Source: Rhodocyclaceae bacterium
GTDB taxonomy: Bacteria; Pseudomonadota; Gammaproteobacteria; Burkholderiales; Rhodocyclaceae
Assembly (NCBI GenBank): GCA_013821865.1
Contig: PNJM01000078.1
Location: forward strand, 1 to 9,390
Reading direction: 5' to 3'
Length of the DNA stretch: 9,390 bases
This document shows positions 1-6,150 of the stretch, piece after piece. A program made the translations under genes and the position numbers. A model generated the notes under the pieces. The model ran no database searches, had not been told where the DNA came from, and saw only the letters and a list, made by a program, of their open reading frames with translations. Position 1 is the first letter of the stretch. Each line of letters begins with the position of its first letter.

Positions 1-950
1 GGGCAGGCACGTTCCAGGTCTGCCAGTGAAAAGGTGCCGGACATCTTGCCGATGGCTTCGAGGACCAACTGAGTTTTCGATCCTCGGGGCTCCGAGGTTT
101 CGCCAACGCGCTCAACGAACTCCCGATAGGCGGTTTTCAGGATGAACAGCACATAATTGATGTACGGCCAAGGATCATGCTTGCCCTCATGCCAGCCCTG
201 TGAACTCTGCTCCAGGGTTTCGTAGTAACGATCCTTGTTCTGCTCGACCAAGCGCTCCAGGCTGATATAGCGGCCGACTTCGAAACCCAGTTGGTAGCTC
301 TGCAACAGCCAGAGCAGCCGTGATACCCGCCCATTACCGTCACGGAACGGATGGATGCACAAAAAATCGAGATTGAAGGCTGCCAGGGCAATCGGTGGCG
401 GAACCCAGCGCTCTTCCAGGCAGGTCTGCCAGTCGGCGACCAGCTGGTCCATTGCCACAGGAGTCTGCCTGGCCGACATGGTGCGAAAGCGCACACGTTC
501 GCTTCCGTCGGGATAGCGCTCGATGATGTCGCCGTCCTTCTCCTTGTACAGGCCGGCATCCCAGATTTGGCCACGCGTCATGGCATGCAGGTGCTGGATC
601 GTCTCGTTGGAGATCGAGATACGCTGGGCATCCTGATGAATCCACGTCAATGCATCGCGGTAGCCGCGCATCTCTTCTTCGTCGCGATCCCGGAACAAGG
701 GCTTGGGTGAGACCAACACGTCGCGCACCCGAGAGGGCTCGACCGAAACGCCCTCGATACGGTTTGATGACACCGCACTTTCGATCAGCGCATGCTCGCG
801 CAGTGCCTTGAGGCGTTGCGGGGACTGCCGGCTGTAAAGCTCCTGTTTGCCACGAAATTCACCAAGGTCGGAAAGGTACCAGGCAGTCGCCGCAGGAATT
901 GACGCATTACCAGAGGCAAGCAGCTTTAAGGTGGATATCGGCTTTTTCAT
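1..950 (-). CDS. Fic-family protein (AMP transferase), N-terminally auto-inhibited type, C-terminus cut by window edge
   Basis: Partial gene: 316 codons are visible from the ATG at 950 and the frame stays open to the left edge. Seen: the Fic catalytic motif HPFRDGNGR at residues 200-208; His200 is the expected catalytic base and the loop binds ATP phosphates. Residues 62-67 (SNRIEG) match the (S/T)xxxE(G/N) inhibitory motif, whose Glu (here Glu66) blocks productive ATP binding. Placed N-terminal to the Fic core, this makes it a class II Fic protein. The last visible residues (after about 290, GSKTQLVLEAIGKMSG...) look like the start of a winged-helix domain, common at the C-terminus of this family. 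Fic proteins transfer AMP to Ser/Thr/Tyr hydroxyls of target proteins; the target here is unknown. No good Shine-Dalgarno sequence precedes the ATG. Sampled lines are 53-65% GC against up to 75% in hupV, so this gene is probably not part of the hydrogenase unit. Confidence 0.93.
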   Translation of the reverse strand, partial: MKKPISTLKLLASGNASIPAATAWYLSDLGEFRGKQELYSRQSPQRLKALREHALIESAVSSNRIEGVSVEPSRVRDVLVSPKPLFRDRDEEEMRGYRDALTWIHQDAQRISISNETIQHLHAMTRGQIWDAGLYKEKDGDIIERYPDGSERVRFRTMSARQTPVAMDQLVADWQTCLEERWVPPPIALAAFNLDFLCIHPFRDGNGRVSRLLWLLQSYQLGFEVGRYISLERLVEQNKDRYYETLEQSSQGWHEGKHDPWPYINYVLFILKTAYREFVERVGETSEPRGSKTQLVLEAIGKMSGTFSLADLERAC

Positions 951-1111
951 AGGAAACGACTATTTCTTGTAGGCGTGGGTTCGATGCCAGGCCATGTAGG
1001 GCTGATGCTGTGGGCGTGACGGCTTTTTTTGTCCCTGTGCCGCCAAGAATTTCACAGGAATTTCACAAGCATTTTACAGAGTGTAACTTACTGTTCTCAT
1101 TCTTATTTTAT
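951..1111. other. Spacer between hupV and fic
   Basis: This 161-nt gap lies between the hupV stop and the fic start. The 35 nt next to hupV (about 1079-1111) are strikingly AT-rich for this locus. The middle holds three tandem 11-nt repeats (listed separately). I see no convincing -35/-10 pair for fic and no hairpin followed by a T-run on the minus strand that could end the hup transcript, so whether fic is read through from hupV cannot be settled here. Confidence 0.7.
1046..1078. repeat. Three tandem 11-nt direct repeats containing a TTCAC-N6-TTCAC tag
   Basis: On the plus strand the unit RGAATTTCACA occurs twice back to back (1046-1056 and 1057-1067). A third copy follows at 1068-1078 with two changes (AGCATTTTACA). 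The 11-nt step is one helical turn, the spacing at which winged-helix response regulators of the OmpR/PhoB family bind. Within it, TTCAC at 1051-1055 and 1062-1066 are separated by exactly 6 nt, which is the published CreB/BlrA tag pattern. A TTTAC at 1073-1077 continues the phase. The array lies 34 nt beyond the hupV stop and about 96 nt upstream of the fic ATG, so fic is the only plausible regulated gene nearby. The repeat is seen directly; binding by a CreB-like regulator is inference. Confidence 0.6.
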
Positions 1112-2560
1112 TCAATGCACCGTGCACACCATGCACGGGTCGAACGATCTCACCACATGCTGCACGGCGACCGGCGCCTTGTCGCCGTCCTCCACCGGCG
1201 TCCCCACCAGCGCCTGCTCCAGCGGCCCGGGCACGCCCGCGCCGTCGCGCGGCGAGAAGTTCCATGTCGTCGGCGCGATGATCTGGTAGCCGTGGATGCG
1301 CCCGTGCCGCACGTCCAGCCAGTGGCCCAGCGCACCGCGGGCTGATTCGATCATGCCGACGCCTCTCGCCGCGTCGGGCATGGCGCCGTGATGGCACCAG
1401 GGTTCGCCGATCCGGAATCCCTGCACCCACTGCTCCATCGCCGGCACCACCAGCGCCAGTTCGAGCAGGCGGGCGATGACGCGGTTGGCGACATTGCCGC
1501 CGCTTTGCGAGACGAGATCGCGGATCAGCGGATGGCCGTGCACCACTTGGCGCGCCAGCGCCCCGGCCTCGGCGACGCGGCCGTTCCAGCGCGGCGCCTT
1601 GCACCAGGTATAGGCGCCCGCCTTGTCCGCATCGGGCAGCGTGGTGCCGGCCGACGGGTGCTGGACGGCCTGCGCGCCGCCCATCCAGGCGTGGGAGATG
1701 TCCTCGCTGATCGCCTGCGGATCGACGGCCTGCACGGCGCCGTCCCACACGCCGGCGCTGAAGAACCTGCCCTCTTCCAAGAGGTAGTTGCCGTAGCTGA
1801 TGAAGCAGTCGGTGGCGCGACCGAGGCGATGCAGTTCGAGATCGCGCGCGATCTCGAGGAACAGGCGGAAATCGCCGTGGCCGGCCGGTCGCGCGTCGCG
1901 CCAGGCATCCAGCTCGGCCGCGCTGCCGATGGCCGCCACGGCCTCCAGCGCATCGCCGAAGAGCGTGCGCTCGAGCCAGGCGCGGAACTGCCGCAGCAGC
2001 GAGAGCAGTCGTATGCGCTCCGAAGCCTGCACCGCCTGCGCCGAGCCGCCGGGCTGGATCGACAGAGTGTGCGGCCATTTGCCGGCGAGAAAGCCCATGA
2101 TCTGCAGGAATTCCATGCGCGCCGGCAGGGCGTCGCGCATGGCGCTGCCGGCCACCGCCTTGAAGCGCGCCTGCGCCAGTTCGAACCAAGGCCGCCCACG
2201 ATAGGCCTCGCGGGCGAAATCCGGCATGAAGAAGAGATAGAAGTGGGCGAAGTGGTCGGCCAGGTTCTCGTTGGCGAGTACGAGGTTGGCGGCGAGCCGC
2301 CCATTCGGCGGCGGCGTGATGCCCATCGCCGTGGCCAGGGCCGCGGCCGCGGCGGAGGACTGCGACACGGAGCAGATGCCGCAGATGCGCGGCGCGAACA
2401 CCAGCGCATCGAACGGATCCTTGCCCTGCAGGATCTGCTCGAAGCCGCGGAACATCGGGGAGTTGACGCGGGCCGCGCGCACCGCGCCGCCGGCGATGTC
2501 GAGCGTGACTTCGAGATCGCCCTCGACGCGGTTGAACGGTCCGACAACCAACCTTGTCAT
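1112..2560 (-). CDS. hupV: Regulatory (H2-sensing) [NiFe]-hydrogenase large subunit HupV/HoxC
   Basis: 482 residues, the usual size for HupV/HoxC. With HupU it forms a soluble cytoplasmic hydrogenase that senses H2 and signals to a histidine kinase rather than supplying energy. Seen: both metal-binding pairs, Cys60/Cys63 in RICGICSVSQ and Cys476/Cys479 in DPCMVCTVH. Three marks separate it from catalytic large subunits. First, Gln67 replaces the usual His of the CGxCxxxH motif (compare CGVCTGTH in hupL of this window). Second, Ile62 and Phe110 occupy the gas-channel positions that are Val77 and Leu125 in the local HupL; these bulky residues are known to keep O2 out of regulatory hydrogenases. 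Third, the protein ends at His482, with no C-terminal peptide for HupD to remove. The start codon overlaps the hupU stop (ATGA), indicating translational coupling. It is the last hup gene on this strand. HupK, a degenerate large-subunit homologue, is excluded because all four Cys ligands are present. Confidence 0.96.
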   Translation of the reverse strand: MTRLVVGPFNRVEGDLEVTLDIAGGAVRAARVNSPMFRGFEQILQGKDPFDALVFAPRICGICSVSQSSAAAAALATAMGITPPPNGRLAANLVLANENLADHFAHFYLFFMPDFAREAYRGRPWFELAQARFKAVAGSAMRDALPARMEFLQIMGFLAGKWPHTLSIQPGGSAQAVQASERIRLLSLLRQFRAWLERTLFGDALEAVAAIGSAAELDAWRDARPAGHGDFRLFLEIARDLELHRLGRATDCFISYGNYLLEEGRFFSAGVWDGAVQAVDPQAISEDISHAWMGGAQAVQHPSAGTTLPDADKAGAYTWCKAPRWNGRVAEAGALARQVVHGHPLIRDLVSQSGGNVANRVIARLLELALVVPAMEQWVQGFRIGEPWCHHGAMPDAARGVGMIESARGALGHWLDVRHGRIHGYQIIAPTTWNFSPRDGAGVPGPLEQALVGTPVEDGDKAPVAVQHVVRSFDPCMVCTVH

Positions 2561-3558
2561 TTGAGCCCGGTCTTGCGCACGGCCGGCGTCACCACCAGGT
2601 GGTCGGCAGTGGCGTTCTCCCGCACGCGGCGCGGCGTGGCGGATTTCGACAGCGCGGCCAGGGCGACGAACCAGGCCTTGGGCATGTCGGAAGGCAGGCC
2701 GATCGGGATGCCGGCAATCTTCGGCGTGCGCGCGAAGGGATGGCCGGGCTCCTCGAAGCCCGGCTCGGTGCAGCTGATGCAGGCATAGCCGCCCTTGGTG
2801 CAGGAGCCGACGCCGTTCCACGGCCGCACGTTGCAGTCGGCGTGGGCCTGCGTGCCCTTGCAGCCCATGTTCTCCATCAGGCAGCCGAGATCGGACGGCT
2901 TCTCGGCGCTGGCTTTGAATTCGTAGTACTCGTTGCGCGCGCAGCCGTGGTGCACCAGCTGGTCGGCGTAGAGGCGCGGCCTGCCGACCGGATCGAGATC
3001 TTTTTCGTCAAAGCCGCCGAGCGCGAGGGACAGGAGCGTATCGGTCACCCAGCCCGGATGGGTGGGACAGCCCGCCACGTTGATCACCGGCAGGCCACCG
3101 GCCGAGCGATAGTCGCCCCCGAGCAGGCCGCCGCGGAGGGTGCCGTCGTATTGCAGGCCGCAGGCATCGGTGGGATTCGTCCCGGCCGCCGTGATGCCGC
3201 CGTACGCGGCGCAACTGCCGATGGCCAGGGTGTGGCGGGCGCGCGCGGCGAGCCGCGACACCCATTCGGTCATCGGCTTGCCGGTGCCGGACATCATGTG
3301 GAAACGGCCCGTGCCCCTGGGGCCGCGCAGCAGCGCGCCTTCGATGCAGAGGATGTCGAGGGGCATCTCTCCCTCGGCGCAGGCCTGCAGCATCTCGATC
3401 GCCTCGAAGCCGGTCTGCTCCGACAGCGCCGGATGCCACAGCACCTCGATGCTGGCATCGCGCAGCTGGCCGAAGAGGTCGCGCGCATCCGAGCACAGCA
3501 GCGACATGGTGCAGCCGCCGCAGCCGCCGGACTGGAGCCAGACGAGATTCAGTTTCAT
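2557..3558 (-). CDS. hupU: Regulatory (H2-sensing) [NiFe]-hydrogenase small subunit HupU/HoxB
   Basis: 333 residues, close to HoxB/HupU length. It carries the Fe-S clusters of the H2 sensor and, in characterised systems, contacts the PAS domain of the HupT/HoxJ kinase. Seen: the protein begins directly with MKLNLVWLQSGGCGGC and has no twin-arginine signal, so it stays in the cytoplasm, as expected for a sensor. Proximal-cluster ligands are Cys13, Cys16, Cys116 (IGSCAAYGG) and Cys164 (AGCPTHPG). Downstream, LVHHGCARNE, LGCLMENMGCKG and YACISCTEPGF supply ligands for the distal and medial clusters. The ATG at 3558 is chosen because it gives the family N-terminus; a TTG 48 nt upstream would add an unconserved extension. 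No Shine-Dalgarno sequence is visible, and a two-tier stem-loop ends 3 nt before the ATG. The gene follows a truncated hupJ-like frame rather than hupT or hoxA, which often neighbour it elsewhere. Confidence 0.96.
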   Translation of the reverse strand: MKLNLVWLQSGGCGGCTMSLLCSDARDLFGQLRDASIEVLWHPALSEQTGFEAIEMLQACAEGEMPLDILCIEGALLRGPRGTGRFHMMSGTGKPMTEWVSRLAARARHTLAIGSCAAYGGITAAGTNPTDACGLQYDGTLRGGLLGGDYRSAGGLPVINVAGCPTHPGWVTDTLLSLALGGFDEKDLDPVGRPRLYADQLVHHGCARNEYYEFKASAEKPSDLGCLMENMGCKGTQAHADCNVRPWNGVGSCTKGGYACISCTEPGFEEPGHPFARTPKIAGIPIGLPSDMPKAWFVALAALSKSATPRRVRENATADHLVVTPAVRKTGLK

Positions 3559-3561
3559 GAT

Positions 3562-3613
3562 CGAAGCTTGCCGTGGAATGCGCCGCTCGGCAAGCGGCGC
3601 GGTCAAGCTTTCG
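3562..3613 (-). promoter_or_regulatory. Two-tier stem-loop directly before the hupU start codon
   Basis: Read as mRNA, an outer stem pairs CGAAAGCTTG (3613-3604) with CAAGCTTCG (3570-3562), 9 bp with one bulged A. Inside it is a perfect 8-bp stem, GCGCCGCT/AGCGGCGC (3600-3593 with 3587-3580), with a 5-nt loop. The structure ends 3 nt before the hupU ATG and contains the stop codon of the hupJ-like remnant. There is no T-run, so it does not look like a factor-independent terminator. It could tune hupU translation, or be a scar of the rearrangement that cut hupJ. Confidence 0.5.
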
Positions 3614-3710
3614 CCGGATTGTTGAGCGGCAGGCCGGCCATGCGCGTGGCGGCGATGCTGCCGAAGTCGCGCTCGACGAGAGGCGCGGGATTCTCACCCT
3701 CACTCCTCAC
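3603..3710 (-). pseudogene. hupJ: Truncated N-terminal remnant of hupJ (HybE-family chaperone)
   Basis: A 35-codon frame opens with a GTG at 3710, overlapping the end of hupI by 11 nt, and stops with TGA at 3605-3603. Residues 12-31 contain VERDFGSIAATRMAGLP followed by LNNP, which resembles the conserved start of HybE/HupJ proteins (F..I...RM..LP..NP, then normally a long conserved body). Full-length members are around 160 residues or more. The body is absent: a stop follows four codons after the NP motif, and the hupU stem-loop begins at once. The position just after hupI is where hupJ sits in hupSLCDFGHIJK clusters. In E. coli HybE is a Tat proofreading chaperone for the small subunit, so its loss would matter unless another copy exists. 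Seen: the frame and motif. From memory: the family resemblance. Inferred: truncation by deletion. It could also be a chance frame. Confidence 0.6.
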
Positions 3711-3912
3711 GCAGCACCATGAACTTGTGTTTCGGCGCATCGCAGTGCGGGCAGCTCCAGTGCCCGGGCAATTGCGCGAACGGCGTGCCCGGCGGAATCT
3801 GCCAGACCGGATCGCCCTCGGCCGGATCGTAGGTCCACCAGCAGATGCCGCATTCGAGGCGGGCGTCCGCCGCGATACGCCCGCCGTCGCCGAGATACGA
3901 ACCTTCGAACAC
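3700..3912 (-). CDS. hupI: HupI rubredoxin-like protein
   Basis: 70 residues, the usual length of HupI. A rubredoxin holds one iron with four Cys, seen here as Cys21/Cys24 (CGIC) and Cys54/Cys57 (CPHC), with the typical DPAEGDPVWQIPPGTPF stretch between. HupI/HoxR is a maturation factor thought to assist Fe-S handling or protection of the small subunit under oxygen; it is not part of the finished enzyme. The GTG at 3912 is chosen because it gives the family start FEGSYLGD. A GGAG lies 8 nt upstream (3924-3921), inside the 3' end of hupH. An in-frame GTG at 3945 would add an unconserved Gly-rich extension. The hupH stop lies 5 nt upstream of the GTG, and the hupJ-like frame overlaps its end. 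Confidence 0.93.
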   Translation of the reverse strand: MFEGSYLGDGGRIAADARLECGICWWTYDPAEGDPVWQIPPGTPFAQLPGHWSCPHCDAPKHKFMVLREE

Positions 3913-3917
3913 GCCTC

Positions 3918-4763
3918 CTACTCCGCCTCCAGGGTTTCCAGCCACTCGGACAGGCGCCCGATGCTGTCCTCGTAGTCCTCGCGGGCGGCGAGCGCCGCCT
4001 CGGGCACATCCACCACCTCGATGGTGTCGAGGATCAGCTTGTCCATGCTGTTGAAGTACTGCACCCGCCAGACGTCGGCGAGCCGCGTGCCGGAGATGCG
4101 GCAGTTGCCGTAGCCGCGCGAGAGGAGCGTCACCGGCCCGGCGCCGAGCGCCTGCGCCAGGTAGTCGAGATCCTGCGGCGATACGGGCAGCAGGGTCAGG
4201 TTGATGACGTGGGGCGGCTGGCCGACACGCCAGCGCACCGCGCGATCGACGATCTCCGCCAGCAGCGACGGCGCGTTCATCAGGCCGGCCGGCTCCGGCG
4301 GCAACTCAAGGCTTTCCGCGCCACAAGACCGAACGGAATCTGTCGCGGCCGCGGGAATGGCACAGGCTTCAAGGCGGTCGGCGGCGACGCTGCCGTCCTC
4401 CCGCATCTCGCGCACGCGCCAGACGCCGGCAAAGGCCGTCTCCTGGATGCGCAGGCGTCGCGGCGCACTCGCGATGACGCTCACCTCGCCCTCGCCCAGG
4501 GTCTGGTTGAGCAGGTCCAGCGCCGCCGGATCCAGCTTCGTCAGATCAAAGCGCGGTGCCCCGAAGGGCAGCGTACGCATCGCCTCGATCAGTCGGGCGA
4601 GGACGGCGCGCACCTCGGCCAGCGCCTGCGGATCGGCCGCCTCCGGCGTGCCGGGCATGCGGAACACCGCCATGTCCTCGGCTACGGCCAGGTAGTTCAG
4701 GGGCTCGTCCTCCGGCTGGGAGCCGGGACCGACGGCCATCACGGGAATGGGGAAGGATTTCAT
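3918..4763 (-). CDS. hupH: Hydrogenase expression/maturation protein HupH (HyaF family)
   Basis: 281 residues, typical for HupH/HyaF. The family is needed for full uptake-hydrogenase activity, probably in maturation of the small subunit together with HupG; the chemistry is not known. Seen: the N-terminus has the family segment PLNYLAVAEDMAVFRMP (residues 21-37). The conserved C-terminal region contains HVINLTLLPVS, a SRGYGNCRISGT stretch and DVWRVQYFNSMDKLILDTIEVVDVP. The region around residues 82-118 resembles residues 199-235, both ending in VWRV, so the protein seems to hold two copies of one module. The ATG lies 8 nt beyond the hupG stop with no clear Shine-Dalgarno sequence, which suggests coupling to hupG translation. 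The TAG stop is 5 nt before hupI. Confidence 0.93.
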   Translation of the reverse strand: MKSFPIPVMAVGPGSQPEDEPLNYLAVAEDMAVFRMPGTPEAADPQALAEVRAVLARLIEAMRTLPFGAPRFDLTKLDPAALDLLNQTLGEGEVSVIASAPRRLRIQETAFAGVWRVREMREDGSVAADRLEACAIPAAATDSVRSCGAESLELPPEPAGLMNAPSLLAEIVDRAVRWRVGQPPHVINLTLLPVSPQDLDYLAQALGAGPVTLLSRGYGNCRISGTRLADVWRVQYFNSMDKLILDTIEVVDVPEAALAAREDYEDSIGRLSEWLETLEAE

Positions 4764-4771
4764 GGCGAGAC

Positions 4772-5242
4772 TCAATGGCAGGTGCCGGCCGCGCCCTCGG
4801 CGCGCACGGCGACGCCAAGCGTCGGCGCGCGGCCGACGGGCTTGTCGAGCATGGCGGACGCTTCGCGCCGGTACACCGCCCAGTCGCGCATGCCCTCGAT
4901 AACACCGACGTAGCCGCCGTCGCGCAGGAAGACCAGCGCCGGCCAGGTGCCGAAGCCGTAGCGCGGCGCCAGCCTGCGCGCCGAGGCCATGTCGAGCACG
5001 CCGGCGCGCAGCCGCCCGCCGAGGCCTTTCAGCACCTCGGGCAGAACGACTGCGACGTCCCACGTCTCCGGCACGCGCGCCGGGTCTTCGGCGAAGAGGA
5101 CGACGCAGTCGCCGGGCGCGGCCGCGAAATCCCCGAAGCCCATCTCGTCGAGCCGGGCGAAGCCGTGCAGCTTTTCGAAACGGTCCAGCAGGGCCGCGAA
5201 CGCATCCAGCGTCGGCGACGGCGGATAGGGCATTTCACTCAT
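4772..5242 (-). CDS. hupG: Hydrogenase maturation protein HupG (HyaE family, thioredoxin-like fold)
   Basis: 156 residues. HyaE/HupG proteins have a thioredoxin-like fold and act as chaperones for the Tat-exported small subunit. Seen: the family stretch RYGFGTWPALVFLRDGGYVG at about residues 94-113, followed by GMRDW. There is no CxxC, so it cannot be a dithiol oxidoreductase, as usual for this family. The start at 5242 is supported by AGGAG with 6-nt spacing; it overlaps the end of hupF by 8 nt. A second ATG three codons later (5233) is possible but less well spaced. The C-terminus (about residues 130-156, Ala/Gly-rich and ending in TCH) looks like a variable tail. Confidence 0.92.
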   Translation of the reverse strand: MSEMPYPPSPTLDAFAALLDRFEKLHGFARLDEMGFGDFAAAPGDCVVLFAEDPARVPETWDVAVVLPEVLKGLGGRLRAGVLDMASARRLAPRYGFGTWPALVFLRDGGYVGVIEGMRDWAVYRREASAMLDKPVGRAPTLGVAVRAEGAAGTCH

Positions 5243-5546
5243 GGTTTGCTCCTTGCAGGAAATCGGGCAGCTGCGGTTCGCGCCCGACGAGATCGGCGAA
5301 ATGCCTGTCGAGGCCGGAGGTGTCGCCGGCCATCACGGCTTCGAGCGCATCCAGCGCGCCATTGATCTTCCGCGCCTCGATCTCGCTCACCACTTCCCGC
5401 GCCGTGCCGAGGAAGCCCAGCACCCACTGGCCGGGGACGAGCGGGCCGGTGAGCATCGTGTCGACGCGCGTCTCGCCGTTGCGGCCGGTGCACAGCGCCA
5501 TCTGGCCTTCCATGCGCAGGACCCGCATCGGGATGGCGAGGCACAT
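5235..5546 (-). CDS. hupF: HypC/HupF-family hydrogenase maturation chaperone
   Basis: 103 residues beginning MCLAIPMRV, the HypC-family signature in which Cys2 is the essential residue that binds the iron centre or the large-subunit precursor. HypC itself is usually about 75-90 residues. The longer form here, with an acidic C-terminal extension ending in LPDFLQGANHE, and its position after hupD mark it as HupF, the operon-specific paralogue that stabilises the large subunit during maturation, especially in oxygen. The start ATG is one nucleotide after the hupD stop (TGACATG), and I see no Shine-Dalgarno sequence, so translation is probably coupled. No general hypABCDEF genes are in the window, so Fe(CN)2CO assembly must rely on genes elsewhere. 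Confidence 0.94.
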   Translation of the reverse strand: MCLAIPMRVLRMEGQMALCTGRNGETRVDTMLTGPLVPGQWVLGFLGTAREVVSEIEARKINGALDALEAVMAGDTSGLDRHFADLVGREPQLPDFLQGANHE

Positions 5547-5547
5547 G

Positions 5548-6150
5548 TCAAACGAAGCGGGCGTCGCCGATGCGACACGCCTGCTCTTCCGACGGGCGCC
5601 CGGATTCATAGGCGCCCATGCCCAGCGCGCCGTCGTTGAGGACGGCGGCGACAGTCGCGTCGCGCGGCCGCACATCGCAGCCCCAGGCGCGCAGGCGCTC
5701 GACGGCGATGTCCACCGCCTCCGGGATGCGCGCCCTTACCTGCGGGCGCACGCTGCCGCCGTAGTCGTCCAGCTCAACGGGCTGCACGCCGATCAGCAGC
5801 ATCTCGGCCGGACAGCGGCCGGTGAGTTCCGCCGCGGCGATCACCTCCTGAAAACCGGTCTGGTGCAGGCTCATCTTCTTGGCGCCCATGAAGCGCGGCA
5901 CCTCGCCGTTTTCCACCAGGCGCAGCGTGGCTGGCGGCAGCCCGTAGTCGATGGCGTCGAAGACGATCAGGCGCTTCGCCGCCTGCACGTAGGGCAGCAG
6001 GTAGAGCCCTTGGGTGCCGCCGTCCATCACGCGCACTGACTCGGGCAGATCGTATTCGGCGGCGAGCGCCTCGGCGCAGCGCACGCCGAAGCCCTCGTCG
6101 GCCCACAGCAGGTTGCCGATACCCAATACCAGAACCGGACCGGCGCTCAC
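5548..6150 (-). CDS. hupD: HupD [NiFe]-hydrogenase maturation endopeptidase
   Basis: 200 residues from a GTG start that overlaps the hupC stop (GTGA). This protease removes the C-terminal peptide of the HupL precursor after nickel insertion. Seen: LVLGIGNLLWADEGFGVR at the N-terminus with Glu19, Asp65 in IVFDAIDYG and His96 in MSLHQTGFQEV. These correspond to the three nickel-binding residues of E. coli HybD (Glu16, Asp62, His93). The C-terminal 35 or so residues continue past the usual HybD end, as in HupD/HoxM proteins. Its substrate is very likely the local HupL, which has a 15-residue C-terminal peptide, and not HupV, which has none. Confidence 0.96.
   Translation of the reverse strand: MSAGPVLVLGIGNLLWADEGFGVRCAEALAAEYDLPESVRVMDGGTQGLYLLPYVQAAKRLIVFDAIDYGLPPATLRLVENGEVPRFMGAKKMSLHQTGFQEVIAAAELTGRCPAEMLLIGVQPVELDDYGGSVRPQVRARIPEAVDIAVERLRAWGCDVRPRDATVAAVLNDGALGMGAYESGRPSEEQACRIGDARFV

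Noticed and set aside
137..574. 145-codon minus-strand frame inside fic
   Set aside because: The correct fic frame, open to the window edge from 950, carries the catalytic motif; this is an alternative-frame shadow.
1024..1030. Run of seven T on the plus strand as a terminator
   Set aside because: It has no stable GC-rich hairpin directly before it, and no plus-strand gene upstream would need it. On the minus strand, where the genes lie, it is an A-run.
1112..2560. Reading this gene as hupK, which often follows hupI/hupJ
   Set aside because: HupK is shorter and lacks the metal-site cysteines; here all four cysteines and full length are present, and hupU precedes it with an ATGA overlap.
1388..2788. 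466-codon open frame on the plus strand opposite hupV
   Set aside because: Antisense shadow of hupV and the end of hupU; Arg/Ala/Gly-rich with no recognisable domain.
2557..3606. Longer hupU starting from TTG at 3606
   Set aside because: It adds 16 residues with no family counterpart, uses a rare start and would run through the stem-loop; the ATG at 3558 gives the expected N-terminus.
3564..3610. Two AAGCTT sites flanking the hairpin as a sign of a cloning artefact
   Set aside because: They form the two arms of an inverted repeat, and coding sequence on both sides belongs to the same kind of operon; nothing vector-like is seen.
2554..3975. 473-codon open frame on the plus strand opposite hupU, hupI and part of hupH
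   Set aside because: It spans three oppositely oriented real genes and their junctions, and has no recognisable motif.
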